Source: Meira nashicola (lineage: Eukaryota > Basidiomycota > Exobasidiomycetes > Exobasidiales > Brachybasidiaceae). From it: a DNA stretch of 64,000 bases. A program made the translations under genes and the position numbers. The notes below the pieces were generated by a model. It did not search any database. It was given only the letters and a program-made list of their open reading frames with translations, and was not told the origin of the DNA. Shown here piece by piece: positions 22,701 through 32,595 of this stretch (position 1 is the first letter of the stretch; each line of letters opens with the position of its first letter). Location: assembly GCA_001600355.1 (NCBI GenBank), contig BCJU01000001.1:455178-519177 (forward strand). The letters run 5' to 3'.

Positions 22701-22966
22701 ACATAATGTCCTGTAGAATGAGCGTATCTTGTGACGATATCTTTAATAGTACCTGCTAAGAGATGTCCATAATGTGGCAACCCTGTTGCAAACGGTGGAC
22801 CGTCATAGAATGAATAAGGTTTCTTACCTTTTGATTGTTCTAATGAAGTACGGAAAGCGTCAATTGCACGCCAATATGCCAAAACATCTTCTTCTTGTTT
22901 TGGAAAAGCGAAAGGTTTTGTAGGATCGTGAGCTGGGAACGTTGCATTCCCGTTCTCCGTCGTCAT
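19706..22966 (-). CDS. Cytosolic isoleucyl-tRNA synthetase
   Basis: The product is 1086 residues, close to yeast Ils1 (1072), and intronless. The class I HIGH-type motif is HYGH at residues 65-68 in DGPPFATGLPHYGHLLAGT. The KMSKS loop lies near residue 612 (DGKKMSKSLRNYP). GWDCHGLPVEHEIDKKLG and the CP1 editing-domain segment TTPWTTPSNLAA are typical of eukaryotic IleRS. It charges tRNA-Ile and edits valine. Start chosen at the first ATG (22966); the open frame extends 72 bases further but only from a GTG, giving a hydrophobic stretch that I do not consider coding. Confidence 0.96.
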   Translation of the reverse strand: MTTENGNATFPAHDPTKPFAFPKQEEDVLAYWRAIDAFRTSLEQSKGKKPYSFYDGPPFATGLPHYGHLLAGTIKDIVTRYAHSTGHYVDRRFGWDCHGLPVEHEIDKKLGIKGKEDVMKMGIPAYNAECRAIVMRYQNEWKETVERMGRWIDFDGGYKTMNTSFMETVWWVFGQLYQKGLVYRGFRVMPYSTACTTPLSNFEAGSDYRDTVDPAIVISFPLVDDPKTSLLAWTTTPWTTPSNLAACVHPDFTYIKIHDEEKDVNYWILEKLLTTLYKDPKKAKFKKIGESKGKDMVGWKFVPLFDYFVDKFGDSAFRVVADPYVTADAGTGIVQQAPAFGDDDYRIAMANGITSLDNLPPCPIDEAGRFTAEVPDYQGVHVKEADKQIQKDLKARGRLIVQSTLRHQYPFCWRSGTPLIYKAIPAWFVRVEPIVEKLSKNNEKTLWVPASVGEGRFGNWLANARDWNISRNRYWGTPIPLWVSDDYEEIVYIDSIEKLEKLSGRTNLTDLHRDHIDDITIPSQKGKGQLRRIEEVFDCWFESGSMPYAQGHYPFENKEKFLSSFPADFVCEGIDQTRGWFYTLLILATHLFDTAPWKNLITTGLVLAADGKKMSKSLRNYPDPTLLVNKYGADAVRLYLVNSPVVRGENLRFREEGVKDVLSTAFLPWVNSFRFFLGQVALFKKVFDVDFKYDPRAPKSENVMDRWILARCQSLIKLVEEEMAAYRLYTVMPRLTNMIDELTNWYIRFNRRRLKGENGIEDTTAALNSLFETLLTLCGTLSSFTPFLTENLYQGLRQFLPEEQNKRDDHRSVHFLPFPEVRQEYLDPVIQRQFAALQTVIELTRTVRERNTLPLRVPLKELVVYHGDQQYLDDLKTLSSYVEEELNIRELTLTSDTAKCGVQFKLLADWPVLGRKLKKDMPKVKKGLDSVSSEEAKQYELTKKITVAGIDLVEGDLRVTRAVDLTGREGKWDSHTDGSAVVLLDLEVYPELQDQGTARELVNRIQKLRKKANLQATDEVDAFYSFEQGMGDALKACFTTQNDYFVKSLRRKPLPVSERPTGKPIIIEEEQEINENTFKLSLVHAA

Positions 22967-23341
22967 TTTTGATGATGACAGCAAAGACGACAGGAAAATG
23001 ATTAATGTAATGAAACGATGGAAGGAGGAAAGAAACACCTTACGTCCGGTTCTCTCTCAAAATGCGAAGAATGCACTGGAAGGTATTCTTTTTTTTTTCT
23101 GCACGCCCGTGTTCCTATCCTTGGCTGGACAGGCGCCGCGTCAGTGTCACTGCAATCAATGCAAAAGATAGCTTATTCTGTAATCTAATGAGCCACTAAC
23201 GAATATGAGAATACTGTTTACCGAGTCATCATAAGTGGCCATTTCTCTACTGCAACGACGTTATTATGAATTCTAAGTGACGATTTATTGTTTACAAATA
23301 TTGAAAATACACAGAATGACCAATGCGCAAATAGGGAGATG
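22967..23341. other. Intergenic region (isoleucyl-tRNA synthetase promoter)
   Basis: This is the upstream region of the synthetase and the 3' flank of the LisH-WD40 gene. It contains a T10 tract near 23090 and a GGCGCC core near 23132. No gene is seen. Confidence 0.55.
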
Positions 23342-25108
23342 CTATGACTCTTCTCGAGAAGTGACTCGAACGGTGTGGTCAAATCCACAACTCGCGACAC
23401 TTTCTTTATCGTCCAAAATGACTATATCCTTGATGATTGTATTTCCACCACGACTCCAAGAAGATGCTGAACGCATTTCGTTATCTAGATTGGTAATTCC
23501 GCTGGTTCCATCAGTTGAAGCGGCAATACCGTGAGCATACACTATGGCTCTCGTCTTGCCATGCGTATCTACCAAACGAAGTAAACCATCTTCGCTTGTC
23601 AACCAAACAGCCGATCCATCTTTGAGCCAGACATGTCTATTAGCCGCAAATCCACTCGATGCAACTCCTGTCCAAATTGTAGTTGTCCTGTCGGAAGAAA
23701 GAAGTGGCATAATGATGATTCTTGAAAGAGAGGAAGCAGCAGGCGCATATCCTGTCGATGGAATGCTATGATCACCCGTTTGAATTGCTAAATGATTACC
23801 CAATGGATGTAGAGTGAGATGGAGCAGAGAATAGCTCACATGATAATCACTTCGACTTGCATTTGTGTTGAACGCGAGCTCGGTCCAATCCGCTGTCGCT
23901 TTGGTATTTTGTGACGACCCGGTCATATTGAGTTCTTCTAGCTTTGAAGAGACTTCATCAACTCCTTCTTCCGGTGATTCTGAGACACCATCTTCACTTG
24001 CATCTAAAGGAAGTGCAAGATAATGCACGAAACAATCATTGCGCATAGTGTATGCTAGCCATGTTCGCTTTTTAATTAAAATGTTTGGTGCATTGCTAGA
24101 AGAGGGTACGTCTGATTGTGTGATGAGACCATTCTGGATTTCCTCATTCCCAGGATCGGATGAATCTGGTGACAATGCCGATCGAACAAATACGATACTC
24201 TCAGGATTGTTACGTGTATTGATCGTGTGTACCAAGGTGTATTGCGTTTTCAAGAGTGGTGGCATATCCCCATCATCTTCCTGATTTCCAACTACATTCC
24301 TTAATGCTTCTTCACCATTCCGCCTGAAGATACAGATAGTTTTATCGTAACTGCATGTAGCCAAATACTGCCCACTTGACGAAAATGCACATCTGACGAC
24401 AAATTTAGAATGCGTCTGAATCAATTGAATCGCTTTACCATGTAATAAATCCCAAACGATCACTTTGCTATCCATTCCACAAGTAATAAATTCTCGTTGA
24501 TAATATTTATTTGGATTTTGAGCTGTACAAAGGACTGCTGCCGCATGTTTAGCTTGATCAATTTGACCTTGACCGCCTTCAAAGGATTCAACCATTTCTC
24601 CATCGACTGGATCGCTGAATATGATATTTCGATCGGCACCTGTTGAACATACCAATCTTTTTGTAGAATTTACATATCGTGCTTCTGTTGTCGAAAAAGA
24701 TCGAATTGGTAAATCAACTAGCGATAAAGAGAGAATATTAGAAGCATGCAAATTGGGATACACTTTCACTAGACGAAATGGAAGTTTTGATGGACCTTCT
24801 AGCGAAAGATCTAATGGTGATCGTTGAGCTGCAAGTCGATGTAATTCATTCACTCTCCTTTGCTTTTCAGAAGATAAGATCGATTTATGTTTCTCAATGA
24901 TGTTTTCTAATCTATACTCGTCTAAGTTTGCGTTTGTTGAACTTCCACCTTGTCCATTATCCCATTTCCATCCTACCTTTTTTGATGCTTCTTGTTGAAA
25001 AGCTTCTAACGTGGAGGTATATCCGTTCCGATCTAAAAATTCAGCAATGCTTGCATGAGCAATTTGATGAGCATCAGATGGTATATGATTACCATTGAGC
25101 GAGCTCAT
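23342..25108 (-). CDS. LisH-domain WD40-repeat protein, function unassigned
   Basis: The protein is 588 residues. A LisH dimerisation motif occupies about residues 13-45 (IAEFLDRNGYTSTLEAFQQEA). WD40 repeats follow; clearly readable ones are ITCGMDSKVIVWDLLHG, then FSSSGQYLATCSYDKTICIF, and a last blade SVASCGFDHTVRVTS at the C-terminus. An acidic insert with many Ser/Glu sits around residues 330-390. LisH-WD40 proteins are often scaffold subunits (Lis1, TBL1, CTLH-type), but nothing here identifies a specific orthologue. The start is the only sensible ATG before the LisH motif. The gene is intronless. Confidence 0.75.
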   Translation of the reverse strand: MSSLNGNHIPSDAHQIAHASIAEFLDRNGYTSTLEAFQQEASKKVGWKWDNGQGGSSTNANLDEYRLENIIEKHKSILSSEKQRRVNELHRLAAQRSPLDLSLEGPSKLPFRLVKVYPNLHASNILSLSLVDLPIRSFSTTEARYVNSTKRLVCSTGADRNIIFSDPVDGEMVESFEGGQGQIDQAKHAAAVLCTAQNPNKYYQREFITCGMDSKVIVWDLLHGKAIQLIQTHSKFVVRCAFSSSGQYLATCSYDKTICIFRRNGEEALRNVVGNQEDDGDMPPLLKTQYTLVHTINTRNNPESIVFVRSALSPDSSDPGNEEIQNGLITQSDVPSSSNAPNILIKKRTWLAYTMRNDCFVHYLALPLDASEDGVSESPEEGVDEVSSKLEELNMTGSSQNTKATADWTELAFNTNASRSDYHVSYSLLHLTLHPLGNHLAIQTGDHSIPSTGYAPAASSLSRIIIMPLLSSDRTTTIWTGVASSGFAANRHVWLKDGSAVWLTSEDGLLRLVDTHGKTRAIVYAHGIAASTDGTSGITNLDNEMRSASSWSRGGNTIIKDIVILDDKESVASCGFDHTVRVTSREES

Positions 25109-25319
25109 CCTTGCTTATACTCAGTGAAGTGGTGGTAGGTTTAATCAATGTGAAGGAAACAAAATTTCGAAAGTAAACCAATCATCCGACGTCCGTGCGC
25201 GACGTGCTAAACTCTTTTTTTTTAGCTCACAATGATGACGAGGATACTTTGTGAAATATTGTCCTTTTGATCTATTTAATAAAGTGACTAATATACATGC
25301 GATTTGGAGTTGTGAAATT

Positions 25320-26873
25320 TCAAGTAGAACTATAATAGTAATAATCATCAACTAAAGGTAAATAATCTCTCACAATTCCTCCAATGATACCTAATAAAGG
25401 TCTAGCTTCGGTTTTACTAGCTAAAGATTCTAACTTCGGACGAGTGAAAGAATACCATGCCGGTCCACGCAACAAATACCACCAAAATGCACGATTTCTC
25501 TTTTCCCATTCTTGCTTTTCAACTTCACTTATCGGTCTTGATTCTTTTGCTCCACTTCCAGTCAATTTGGTTAATAAGCTTAAAATGCTACTATCGCCCA
25601 TCATTGCCATCAATAATGGATTTGCCAAAGGAGAAGGTGATGTAGATGCTCCAGGAGGGGTGAGTGAACGAATGCGCATCAAACGTGCAAGGTATTCCAT
25701 TCCCAACGAAAGGAAGAATGGTGTCTTGTGACGACGACCCCATCTTCTGATAGCTAAAACGTAAAGAAGAGGACGTAAGATCCAAATCAACTCAGCCGTT
25801 ACTCCCATACCGTTCTTCAACTTCCTGACCAAATCTTCTGGCTTCTTGACATCGTTTGGTGTCAAAGTACGGCTCATCAAATAATCATTCACATCTTTCT
25901 CTGTCCAAGAATCAACCAAGGTTTCATCAGAATCCGATCCAGATCCGGAACCGGAAGTATCTAGAGAAGGAGAAGCGGTTCCTAATGCTGATCTACGTGA
26001 AGCCAAAGGATGTCTTGATCTGATACCGTTTGGCTGTTGTGTCCTTTGATTTGCTCCGGGATGTGCACGTTGATGGATGGATGTTAGGGTTGGTCTCGTT
26101 AATCCGGTTCGAGATCCACGCCAAACATCTTCTAAAGCCTGTTCATCAGCCGAAAGACCAGAGATTTGGTTTGTTAATGTCGATGAACTACCACTTGGCC
26201 CTTCGTTAGATGATTTTAGAGCATTTGCCAAAGTTGCCTTACGATCTTCTTCCAACATAGCTGGATCTACCTCACGTTCTGGAATAGGCGGTTGAATTGT
26301 AGGACGACTTTCTGTCAAACGTAGCAAAGCCAGTCTCAAAACGACTTTTACACTTTCAATGCCCACAACTACATCCCAAGCTTTCTTTGGTCCCAGCTTT
26401 CTTCTAGCAACCATTTCGGATAATAATTCCACATATCCAATAATCACCAAAACTCTTGCTAATCGGCTATATGCTGTACTTGAATCAGAAAAATGATGAG
26501 TATACCTAGCATGTTCGGAAGGTGTATGCTGCAGCTTGCTATAAGTTGCAGGAGGTGCAGGTGCTCCGGTAGTAGATACGGATTGAGGCGTAGCATTGGC
26601 TTGTAAAGCAGCAGTTGATCTGCTCAAATTAGTGTTTCTTGATGTGGATGATGATCCGATCGAACGTGGCATCGATCGTGGCGATAATAATCTGACTAGA
26701 ATCGAATCATGATAAAGACCCAATAAATTTAAAGCAGAATACACTGCTTCTCCTGCTAATTCTGAATCTGGAAATCGACCGGGAAGAAAGTAGGTAATAC
26801 TACGCAATGAACTCTCCACAGAAGTGATTTGACTTGCATTGGAGAGCAAAAAGCTTTCGTACCATTGCAACAT
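25320..26873 (-). CDS. Peroxisome biogenesis protein PEX16
   Basis: The protein is 517 residues and intronless. The N-terminus (residues 1-55: YESFLLSNASQITSVESSLR, then YFLPGRFPDSELAGEAVYSALNLLGLYHD) is the PEX16 signature. A second conserved block is SRLARVLVIIGYVELLSEM followed by GPKKAWDVVVGIESVKVVLRL, and the C-terminal block includes LLYVLAIRRWGRR and FFLSLGMEYLARLMR. PEX16 inserts in the ER/peroxisome membrane and helps recruit PEX3 and membrane proteins. It is longer than human PEX16 (336) because of Ser/Thr/Pro-rich inserts around residues 70-130 and 230-320. The start lies immediately before the conserved block. Confidence 0.92.
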   Translation of the reverse strand: MLQWYESFLLSNASQITSVESSLRSITYFLPGRFPDSELAGEAVYSALNLLGLYHDSILVRLLSPRSMPRSIGSSSTSRNTNLSRSTAALQANATPQSVSTTGAPAPPATYSKLQHTPSEHARYTHHFSDSSTAYSRLARVLVIIGYVELLSEMVARRKLGPKKAWDVVVGIESVKVVLRLALLRLTESRPTIQPPIPEREVDPAMLEEDRKATLANALKSSNEGPSGSSSTLTNQISGLSADEQALEDVWRGSRTGLTRPTLTSIHQRAHPGANQRTQQPNGIRSRHPLASRRSALGTASPSLDTSGSGSGSDSDETLVDSWTEKDVNDYLMSRTLTPNDVKKPEDLVRKLKNGMGVTAELIWILRPLLYVLAIRRWGRRHKTPFFLSLGMEYLARLMRIRSLTPPGASTSPSPLANPLLMAMMGDSSILSLLTKLTGSGAKESRPISEVEKQEWEKRNRAFWWYLLRGPAWYSFTRPKLESLASKTEARPLLGIIGGIVRDYLPLVDDYYYYSST

Positions 26874-28238
26874 CTTTGCTGCTTCAACAAGTGAGTGATG
26901 GATGTTGGAAAGAGTGTGGGGAAGGGCTTAGAACTTTGTGTACAAAATTAACTTTTTATTTTGCATTTGCGCCCTCACGATCAAGCAAAAAGCTTGTTTC
27001 GAAGCCCGGCTCTTTACCTAATCTAAAAGGCCGGTAAAAGGCTAATCGATGTGAAATTGGGGAAAAAAAGCAACTCAATAAGCCTTTCTTTCAGAGCTAA
27101 GCATCGGCCTGGATTAGGTTGTTCTGGAAGCTTGAAATGAATAATCCTTCGCCCTACCTGAGCCGGCGCCGACGATTTAAGCGACGCGTCCAAAGCGAAA
27201 GACTATGTTTCCTAAGCTCTAGAGCTGGCTGGCACATTTGCCCAGTCCCACCAATTATACTCTAGAATACAGCTTTAAACACGCGCGCTGCTGTTTGCTG
27301 TGCGTAATAACGCCTTGCAGTGTTTGTTAGACAAGAGTGTAATAGATTAAAACCATCCATTTCGATTCCCATCATCCACCACCGGATTACATCTCGACAA
27401 ACTCTACTTACCCGTTACGCAAACTCGTAAAAACTAAACAAAATGGTCAGCATCTAGTTCAAGTATATGTTCCGATTCAAAATTCCCACCTTGTACAGCC
27501 TGCCAGTATCCTGATGTAAACATACGTATTGTGGTCGCCGAATGGCGATTTGGGGATCAGTAAATGAGCGCGCATTTGAGTCAATGACAAAAATGATCAT
27601 CGATTCATCCTTCAGCTCTGAAGAATGCCTTACCATGTAAATTGACGGAAGAATGTGGATGGATGCTGTTTACAGCAACAAGTAGCCTGCTTGCATTTGA
27701 TGCAAACCTGATCTCACTCGTTACAAAATTACTCAACTCCCAAAGTTGGTAATTTGTTCGAATCGATCTCCTTGCAGAGCTCTCCATCTTCATCGTATCT
27801 CCGTCGATCGCTGTTGCAGTCTTTTTAAAGGAGGCCTGCTCGAGAATAGTTGCATGACGTGGCACGGATTTCTAGCAAATCCAAATCTCGAGCTGATCGC
27901 TGATCGGTCAAAATGTCACATTGTTCGTTCCTCTTAAATAGTGCGAGGGTCGCTAGAAGGACTAAATACGACTGCACCCATTCATAATGAAAGGAGCGAA
28001 GAGTACATTGTCACCATCTAGCCGAATCACAGTATGAAATGGAAGGGGCTTTGACGACCACCTCTAATATCCCCGGATCAATACACGCTTGTATTCGATC
28101 GATTACATCTTTCTGTCTTTTGGGCCCCTCGACCTTTGCCTGTTCGTCTCGTTTTCGTGAAAGATCAAGATGCTTACGTTTTAAACAATCTCTTTGCCGT
28201 TATTGGTCTCTCTCCGCTACATTCCTCGTCAACAGTCA
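26874..28238. other. Long divergent intergenic region
   Basis: About 1.36 kb lies between PEX16 (minus) and the ALY-type gene (plus). It holds an 8-bp CGGCGCCG palindrome near 27164. It also holds a UTR-like stretch ending ACTAAACAAAATGG near 27442, whose ATG is followed by only three sense codons. Other open frames have no domain. I see no supported gene, but a non-coding transcript or upstream exon of the ALY gene is possible. Confidence 0.5.
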
Positions 28239-29239
28239 ATGAACCTAGACAAGCGTAAGTCATCACATTGGGGATCTTGGTTTAATTATAAGCACACATA
28301 CTCATTCAGCATTGCCATTACAACTTTTCTTCGAAATCACACGGAAATATGTGGCTTTCACTTCAACAGCACTCGATGATATCATCAAATCCAACCCCAA
28401 GAAGGGACGTGGACCTCGTGGAAACCGAGGTCGCCCTGCTCGTCGTTCAAGCGGTGGTGGCGCTCGCGCTGCTGCTTTAGGTAAAGGAGCCGGTGCTGCT
28501 GCTCAAAGTGCTGTTGCTCTTGCCGCCGCTAACCGTGCAAAGGCACCCATTGTGATCCCAGGTCGTACACCCGGAGGAAAGCAAGGAAGCAAGATTATCG
28601 TTAGCAACCTTCCTTTGGATGTTTCGGAGTCACAAGTTAAGGTTTGTAAATTGATCCACAGTCGAAGTTTGATGGATATCCGATACTAATTCAATCATCA
28701 CCTTTCGCTTTTGTGTTTTGATAGGATCTTTTCGCATCATCTATCGGTCCTCTTCGCCGTGTGAACATGAGCTACAAAGCCAACGGTAACTCAACCGGTC
28801 AATGCACCGTTGAATTCCAACGCACTGAAGATGGTAACCGTGCTTATCAAACATACAACAACCGTTTGATCGATGGAAGTGAGTAAACTAGCCGATCTAC
28901 AATTTACTTTTCACCGGATCGATAATTTAACCTGCATCACATCTTACCCTTTTTCCCAAAATTACAGAGAAAGCACTCCGTATTGAAGTTGTGGTCGACC
29001 CAGCAAGAGCTATCCAAGATGCACAAGCTCAAGCCGCACAAGCTGCTTTGGCTTCTGGATCGCCAGCAGCAGCTGCAGGCCGTCGTACTGCTGGCCGTGG
29101 TGGTCGTGGCCGTGGCGGTCGTGGCGGTCGCGGTGGTGGTGCAGGTCGCACAAAGCAACCCAAAAAGACTGCCGAAGAATTGGATGCCGAAATGGAAGAT
29201 TGGTCTGGTCAAAACAAGAAGGAAGCTCCTGCTGCTTGA
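28239..29239 (+). CDS. ALY/REF-type mRNA export factor (Yra1)
   Basis: Four exons, 28239-28254, 28370-28641, 28725-28878 and 28968-29239, join in frame to give 237 residues. Exon 1 is only 16 nt. The junction yields the N-terminus MNLDKPLDDIIKSNPKK, which is the UAP56/Sub2-binding motif of ALY proteins. An RG/RR-rich region follows. One RRM comes next (IIVSNLPLDV as RNP2; CTVEFQRTEDGNRAY in the RNP1 region) and then an RGG-rich segment (RGGRGRGGRGGRGGG). A C-terminal Sub2-binding-like helix (TAEELDAEMEDW) ends the protein. ALY/Yra1 loads onto mRNA through TREX and hands it to the export receptor. All introns are GT-AG, 83 to 115 nt. Confidence 0.95.
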
Positions 29240-29472
29240 TCTGTTTTGAATCTTTTCTGTTTTCATTCTTCTTGATTTAGGCTAGGCTAGGCCTCTCAAC
29301 ATTGCTCTTTTTTGTAACAATCCAAATCAATCATATCCTAATGTTGCTGCTTTCTACTTATCTGTCTGAGCTGTTCTCTATTTTACACAAATGTGTTAAC
29401 ACGATGTATGCTGAAATTATGAAAAAAAGTACATGAAACAAAACCATTTCGAATTGGAAGATGATATTTCGA

Positions 29473-31362
29473 TTATCCCTCGATCTTCACTTGACTTCTT
29501 TCCTTTTCTCGTCTCACCTCTCGACGTTCGATTGCGACTTTGATCCATCCCTGCATATCCACTCCATCCGCACGTTCTTTATCTTGAACTAACCAAGGAT
29601 GTTCTAACATTTGCTTGTACGTACTTCTTTTTGCAGGTACTTTTTCCAAACAACCTGCAACGAAATCACGAGCAGTGGAAGAATAAAAGTCTCCAGGTAT
29701 TTGAGGAGGATCTCCATGAACGATTGCTTGTAATTGTGCGAAAACGTTTGAGTAAGTTTCGGGTGGATAAGGGTAAGTTCCCATTGTTGTCTCAACAATA
29801 CTCAAACCCAATGACCAAACGTCAGAAGCAACAGTGTATGTTCCCAATAAATTTTGCGATTCTCCTTTGATTCTTTCAGGTGCCATATAGCTCTGACAGC
29901 CAATATTTGTCTTCGCTAAACTCTTTTCGAGCTGCCCAGATACACCGAAATCACATAATTTCACCTCGCCTTTGCGATTGAGAACAATGTTGGTAGGTTT
30001 TACATCGCGATGCATGATCTGTAAATTATCCTTAAGGAAACGTAAACCACGTACTGTGCAACCAACAATTCTTGCCAAAACATCTTCTGGAACGCTGCAA
30101 GGTCCATCATACAAATCTTCCAAACTTCCTGCGTCCATGAATTCCATACAATAATACACACAACTCTCGTAGAAGAAAGCTCCGTAAAACTCCACAATTT
30201 CAGGTGCGGATGCTCTGTGCAAAATGTCAAGCTCCATAATGATTCCGTTCAATTTGCTGTCATCCAATTCAAGTCGAATTTCCTTCATTGCCATCTCGAC
30301 TCGAGTCTTTGTATGACGTACTTTTCGAACTGTTCCATATGCACCCTTTCCAAGTTCATCCAATAGGTCCAAATCGTCCATATTGATCTTGAATGAAGTC
30401 CCGTTACGGAATTCCACACCAGAAGCAGACAGAACTGCTTTGCCATCAAATCGAAGTCGTCCAGATGGATCAACGATGTTTTTGTGCATATCAAATGCGC
30501 TGCTCATCAATCCATTACTGGCTGATGCCAATTTACCTGGAGGTGCCAATCGTCTTCCAGGGCCCACTGATCCGTTGGTTGCTTTGGAGCCCTCACCTTG
30601 ACCTGCCGCATTTCCTTGTCCACTTTGACCGGAAGCACCTGCTTGCTGATTGTCACCTTCTTGACTGCTCAAATCACTCAATTTTAGTCCAGGTCCTTTC
30701 CTTCTATTTCCCAATCCTCCCATTCCTCCTACAGGTCCAGATGGAGGTTTGGCACCTGGCGGCAACCCTGGTGCAGGTCGAAGTCCCGTAGGCGGAATGT
30801 GGAAATTGTTTAGAGATGGATTTGCGCTGGATGAATTGGATGAAGGTTGGCTATTATTAGTGAATGCTGCCATATCCAACTTTTGATCAGCTCGAACTAT
30901 ATTTCCAGAAGCGAAAGGCGAGGAAGATCCTGTAGCTGGAGAAGCGTTACCAGAAGGAGATGCTGAGCTTCTATTAGCATTAGCAGCTAAACGAGCTTGT
31001 AAGCTAGGAGGTAATTTGGTAGATGCCATTTGACGGGTCATTTCATTGGCCGATGTTCTTGAACCTGGACCCCCTCCACCACTGCCTATTCGTCCTGGAC
31101 CACCACTGGCAAGTCTCAAGTTGGGTGATTGCGTATTTGATGAAGAAACGCTTGGCGAATTCAATCGTGCAGGTGGACCTCCTCCTCCCGATCCGATTGC
31201 ATTCATTTGTCGGGAGCCTATTGGTGCATCTGCCGATCGCGAAGCTGTGGGTAGTGCATCATCAGCTGAGTTCGTATCGGACGATGAATTGAGAGATAGA
31301 GATGATTGAGCTTGATTCGTTAATCGGTTGATACCGTCATCTACAGAAGAAGAGCCAGCCAT
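29473..31362 (-). CDS. MAP kinase kinase, Pbs2/Wis1 type (HOG pathway)
   Basis: The protein is 629 residues. The N-terminal ~320 residues are Ser/Gly/Pro/Asn-rich with proline runs. The kinase domain starts near 330: glycine loop GKGAYG from residue 338, catalytic HRDVKPTN at 451, and DFGVSG at 471. The activation loop EKSLAKTNIGCQSYMAPER has the MAPKK dual-phosphorylation sites at about S481 and T485. The sequence around the loop matches Pbs2/Wis1 more closely than Ste7 or Mkk1. This kinase phosphorylates the Hog1-type MAPK in osmotic and other stress. Start is the first ATG at 31362; the frame is open further only from a TTG. Confidence 0.93.
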   Translation of the reverse strand: MAGSSSVDDGINRLTNQAQSSLSLNSSSDTNSADDALPTASRSADAPIGSRQMNAIGSGGGGPPARLNSPSVSSSNTQSPNLRLASGGPGRIGSGGGGPGSRTSANEMTRQMASTKLPPSLQARLAANANRSSASPSGNASPATGSSSPFASGNIVRADQKLDMAAFTNNSQPSSNSSSANPSLNNFHIPPTGLRPAPGLPPGAKPPSGPVGGMGGLGNRRKGPGLKLSDLSSQEGDNQQAGASGQSGQGNAAGQGEGSKATNGSVGPGRRLAPPGKLASASNGLMSSAFDMHKNIVDPSGRLRFDGKAVLSASGVEFRNGTSFKINMDDLDLLDELGKGAYGTVRKVRHTKTRVEMAMKEIRLELDDSKLNGIIMELDILHRASAPEIVEFYGAFFYESCVYYCMEFMDAGSLEDLYDGPCSVPEDVLARIVGCTVRGLRFLKDNLQIMHRDVKPTNIVLNRKGEVKLCDFGVSGQLEKSLAKTNIGCQSYMAPERIKGESQNLLGTYTVASDVWSLGLSIVETTMGTYPYPPETYSNVFAQLQAIVHGDPPQIPGDFYSSTARDFVAGCLEKVPAKRSTYKQMLEHPWLVQDKERADGVDMQGWIKVAIERREVRREKERSQVKIEG

Positions 31363-32066
31363 AATTGTAGAGGAAGGGACAATACTTGATGATTGCTTGC
31401 AATGCAAGTAAGCAAATAATCCTGTAGTGTATCACTCCACAAAATCCAGGTTATTTTTTCTCGCTAGAAATGCAATTCTGTCCAGGGCCAATGTACTACC
31501 TGTATTGATCAGTGTTATACCACCCAAGATGCTTTCGAAAGTTGGCAAGTTTGAACTTTGTGTTGATGATGTTTTGAAGATAAACAGCCGATCAAATTTA
31601 ACGGACGTAACAACTTTCATTGCTGTTTCACCTATTATGCGTGCGCAGCGCGTTACCTGTATGTAGTGTAAGTGTGTGTGTGTGTGTGATAAATGCATCA
31701 AATCGGAGCTTTCCTTGCTCGACACAGATTTCGGCCTTTAAAATTGATAATTAGGGTAGGGCAATACATAGGCTAAAGCCGGCTGACGTACATACTACAT
31801 ATGTAGTCTATGTGCACAAATGCATTTCGGTGTAACACAACCCGTTCGAAAGGATGTACTTTAAGTCGATGAGGTTTATCAACGTTCACGGATGCTAATG
31901 ATGATGCAGATTTATGCTGTAAAATGATTAAATGCTAACATCCATATAAGATACAGCAATTGATATAATGAGAATATCCGAGAAAGGGACACAATGTTAT
32001 ACAGATGAGGATATAGAATATTTTTGAACGACTTTTGATGATTTGCCGAACGCTTTAATGTCTCAA
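31363..32066. other. Intergenic region between two minus-strand genes
   Basis: This is the promoter of the Pbs2-type kinase and the 3' flank of the small membrane-protein gene. A GT dinucleotide run lies near 31672-31688. An open frame at 31432-31725 shows no conserved feature. No gene is seen. Confidence 0.6.
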
Positions 32067-32595
32067 TCATTTCTTCTTCGGGTCAGGTTCTTGATATCCT
32101 GTTCCAGCATTAAATTTGAATGCATCTTTATGTTTTTTCATCACATCTCCACTTTTAGCCCAACTTGCTTGTGCTTTGTTCTGAAAAAGGGAAGGAAGAG
32201 ATGAAATTAATGAAAAGTTGAATTGCTCTAGTATCCTTTAAAGTACTCACCACTTCTTCTTCTCTTGTCAATTTAACCCTATTCGTTTTAACATGCAAAC
32301 CATCTGAGCTTATGTGAAAACCTTTATCCTGCAATAAAAAGAACAAAAGTGTTATTAAATCCCCCTCTTTTCTTGTTATTAATCTCATTACATACCTTCA
32401 TGGATTGATGTTGCTTTTGCAAACTTTCATTCACGGAAGTTCCTTTGATCGCATATACGATACCACCTATGATGGCCAAGCATATGATCAGAAAGATGTA
32501 ATCTGTGTGGGGAAAAGAGGTGCATGTAGCTATCATTAGACCCTAATCCATCTCATCTAGCTTTTACCGCCAATCTTACCTCCTACGGTTGCCAT
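32067..32595 (-). CDS. Small single-span membrane protein, uncharacterised
   Basis: Four exons on the minus strand, 32595-32580, 32502-32396, 32328-32251 and 32180-32067, join in frame to 104 residues. All introns are GT-AG and 67-77 nt. After MATVG comes one transmembrane helix (YIFLIICLAIIGGIVYAI, residues 7-24). The rest is a charged tail of about 80 residues with KGFHISSDGLHVKTNRVKL and AQASWAKSGDVMKKH, ending in DPKKK. The topology suggests a tail facing the cytosol. I do not recognise the family. The precise in-frame joining of four exons argues that this is a real gene, though it is absent from single-frame analysis. Confidence 0.8.

Noticed and set aside
22967..23038. Hydrophobic N-terminal extension of isoleucyl-tRNA synthetase
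   Set aside because: It starts at GTG and there is no ATG upstream of 22966 in frame, so it is 5' flank rather than a targeting signal.
31363..31407. N-terminal extension of the Pbs2-type kinase
   Set aside because: Begins at TTG; the first ATG is at 31362.
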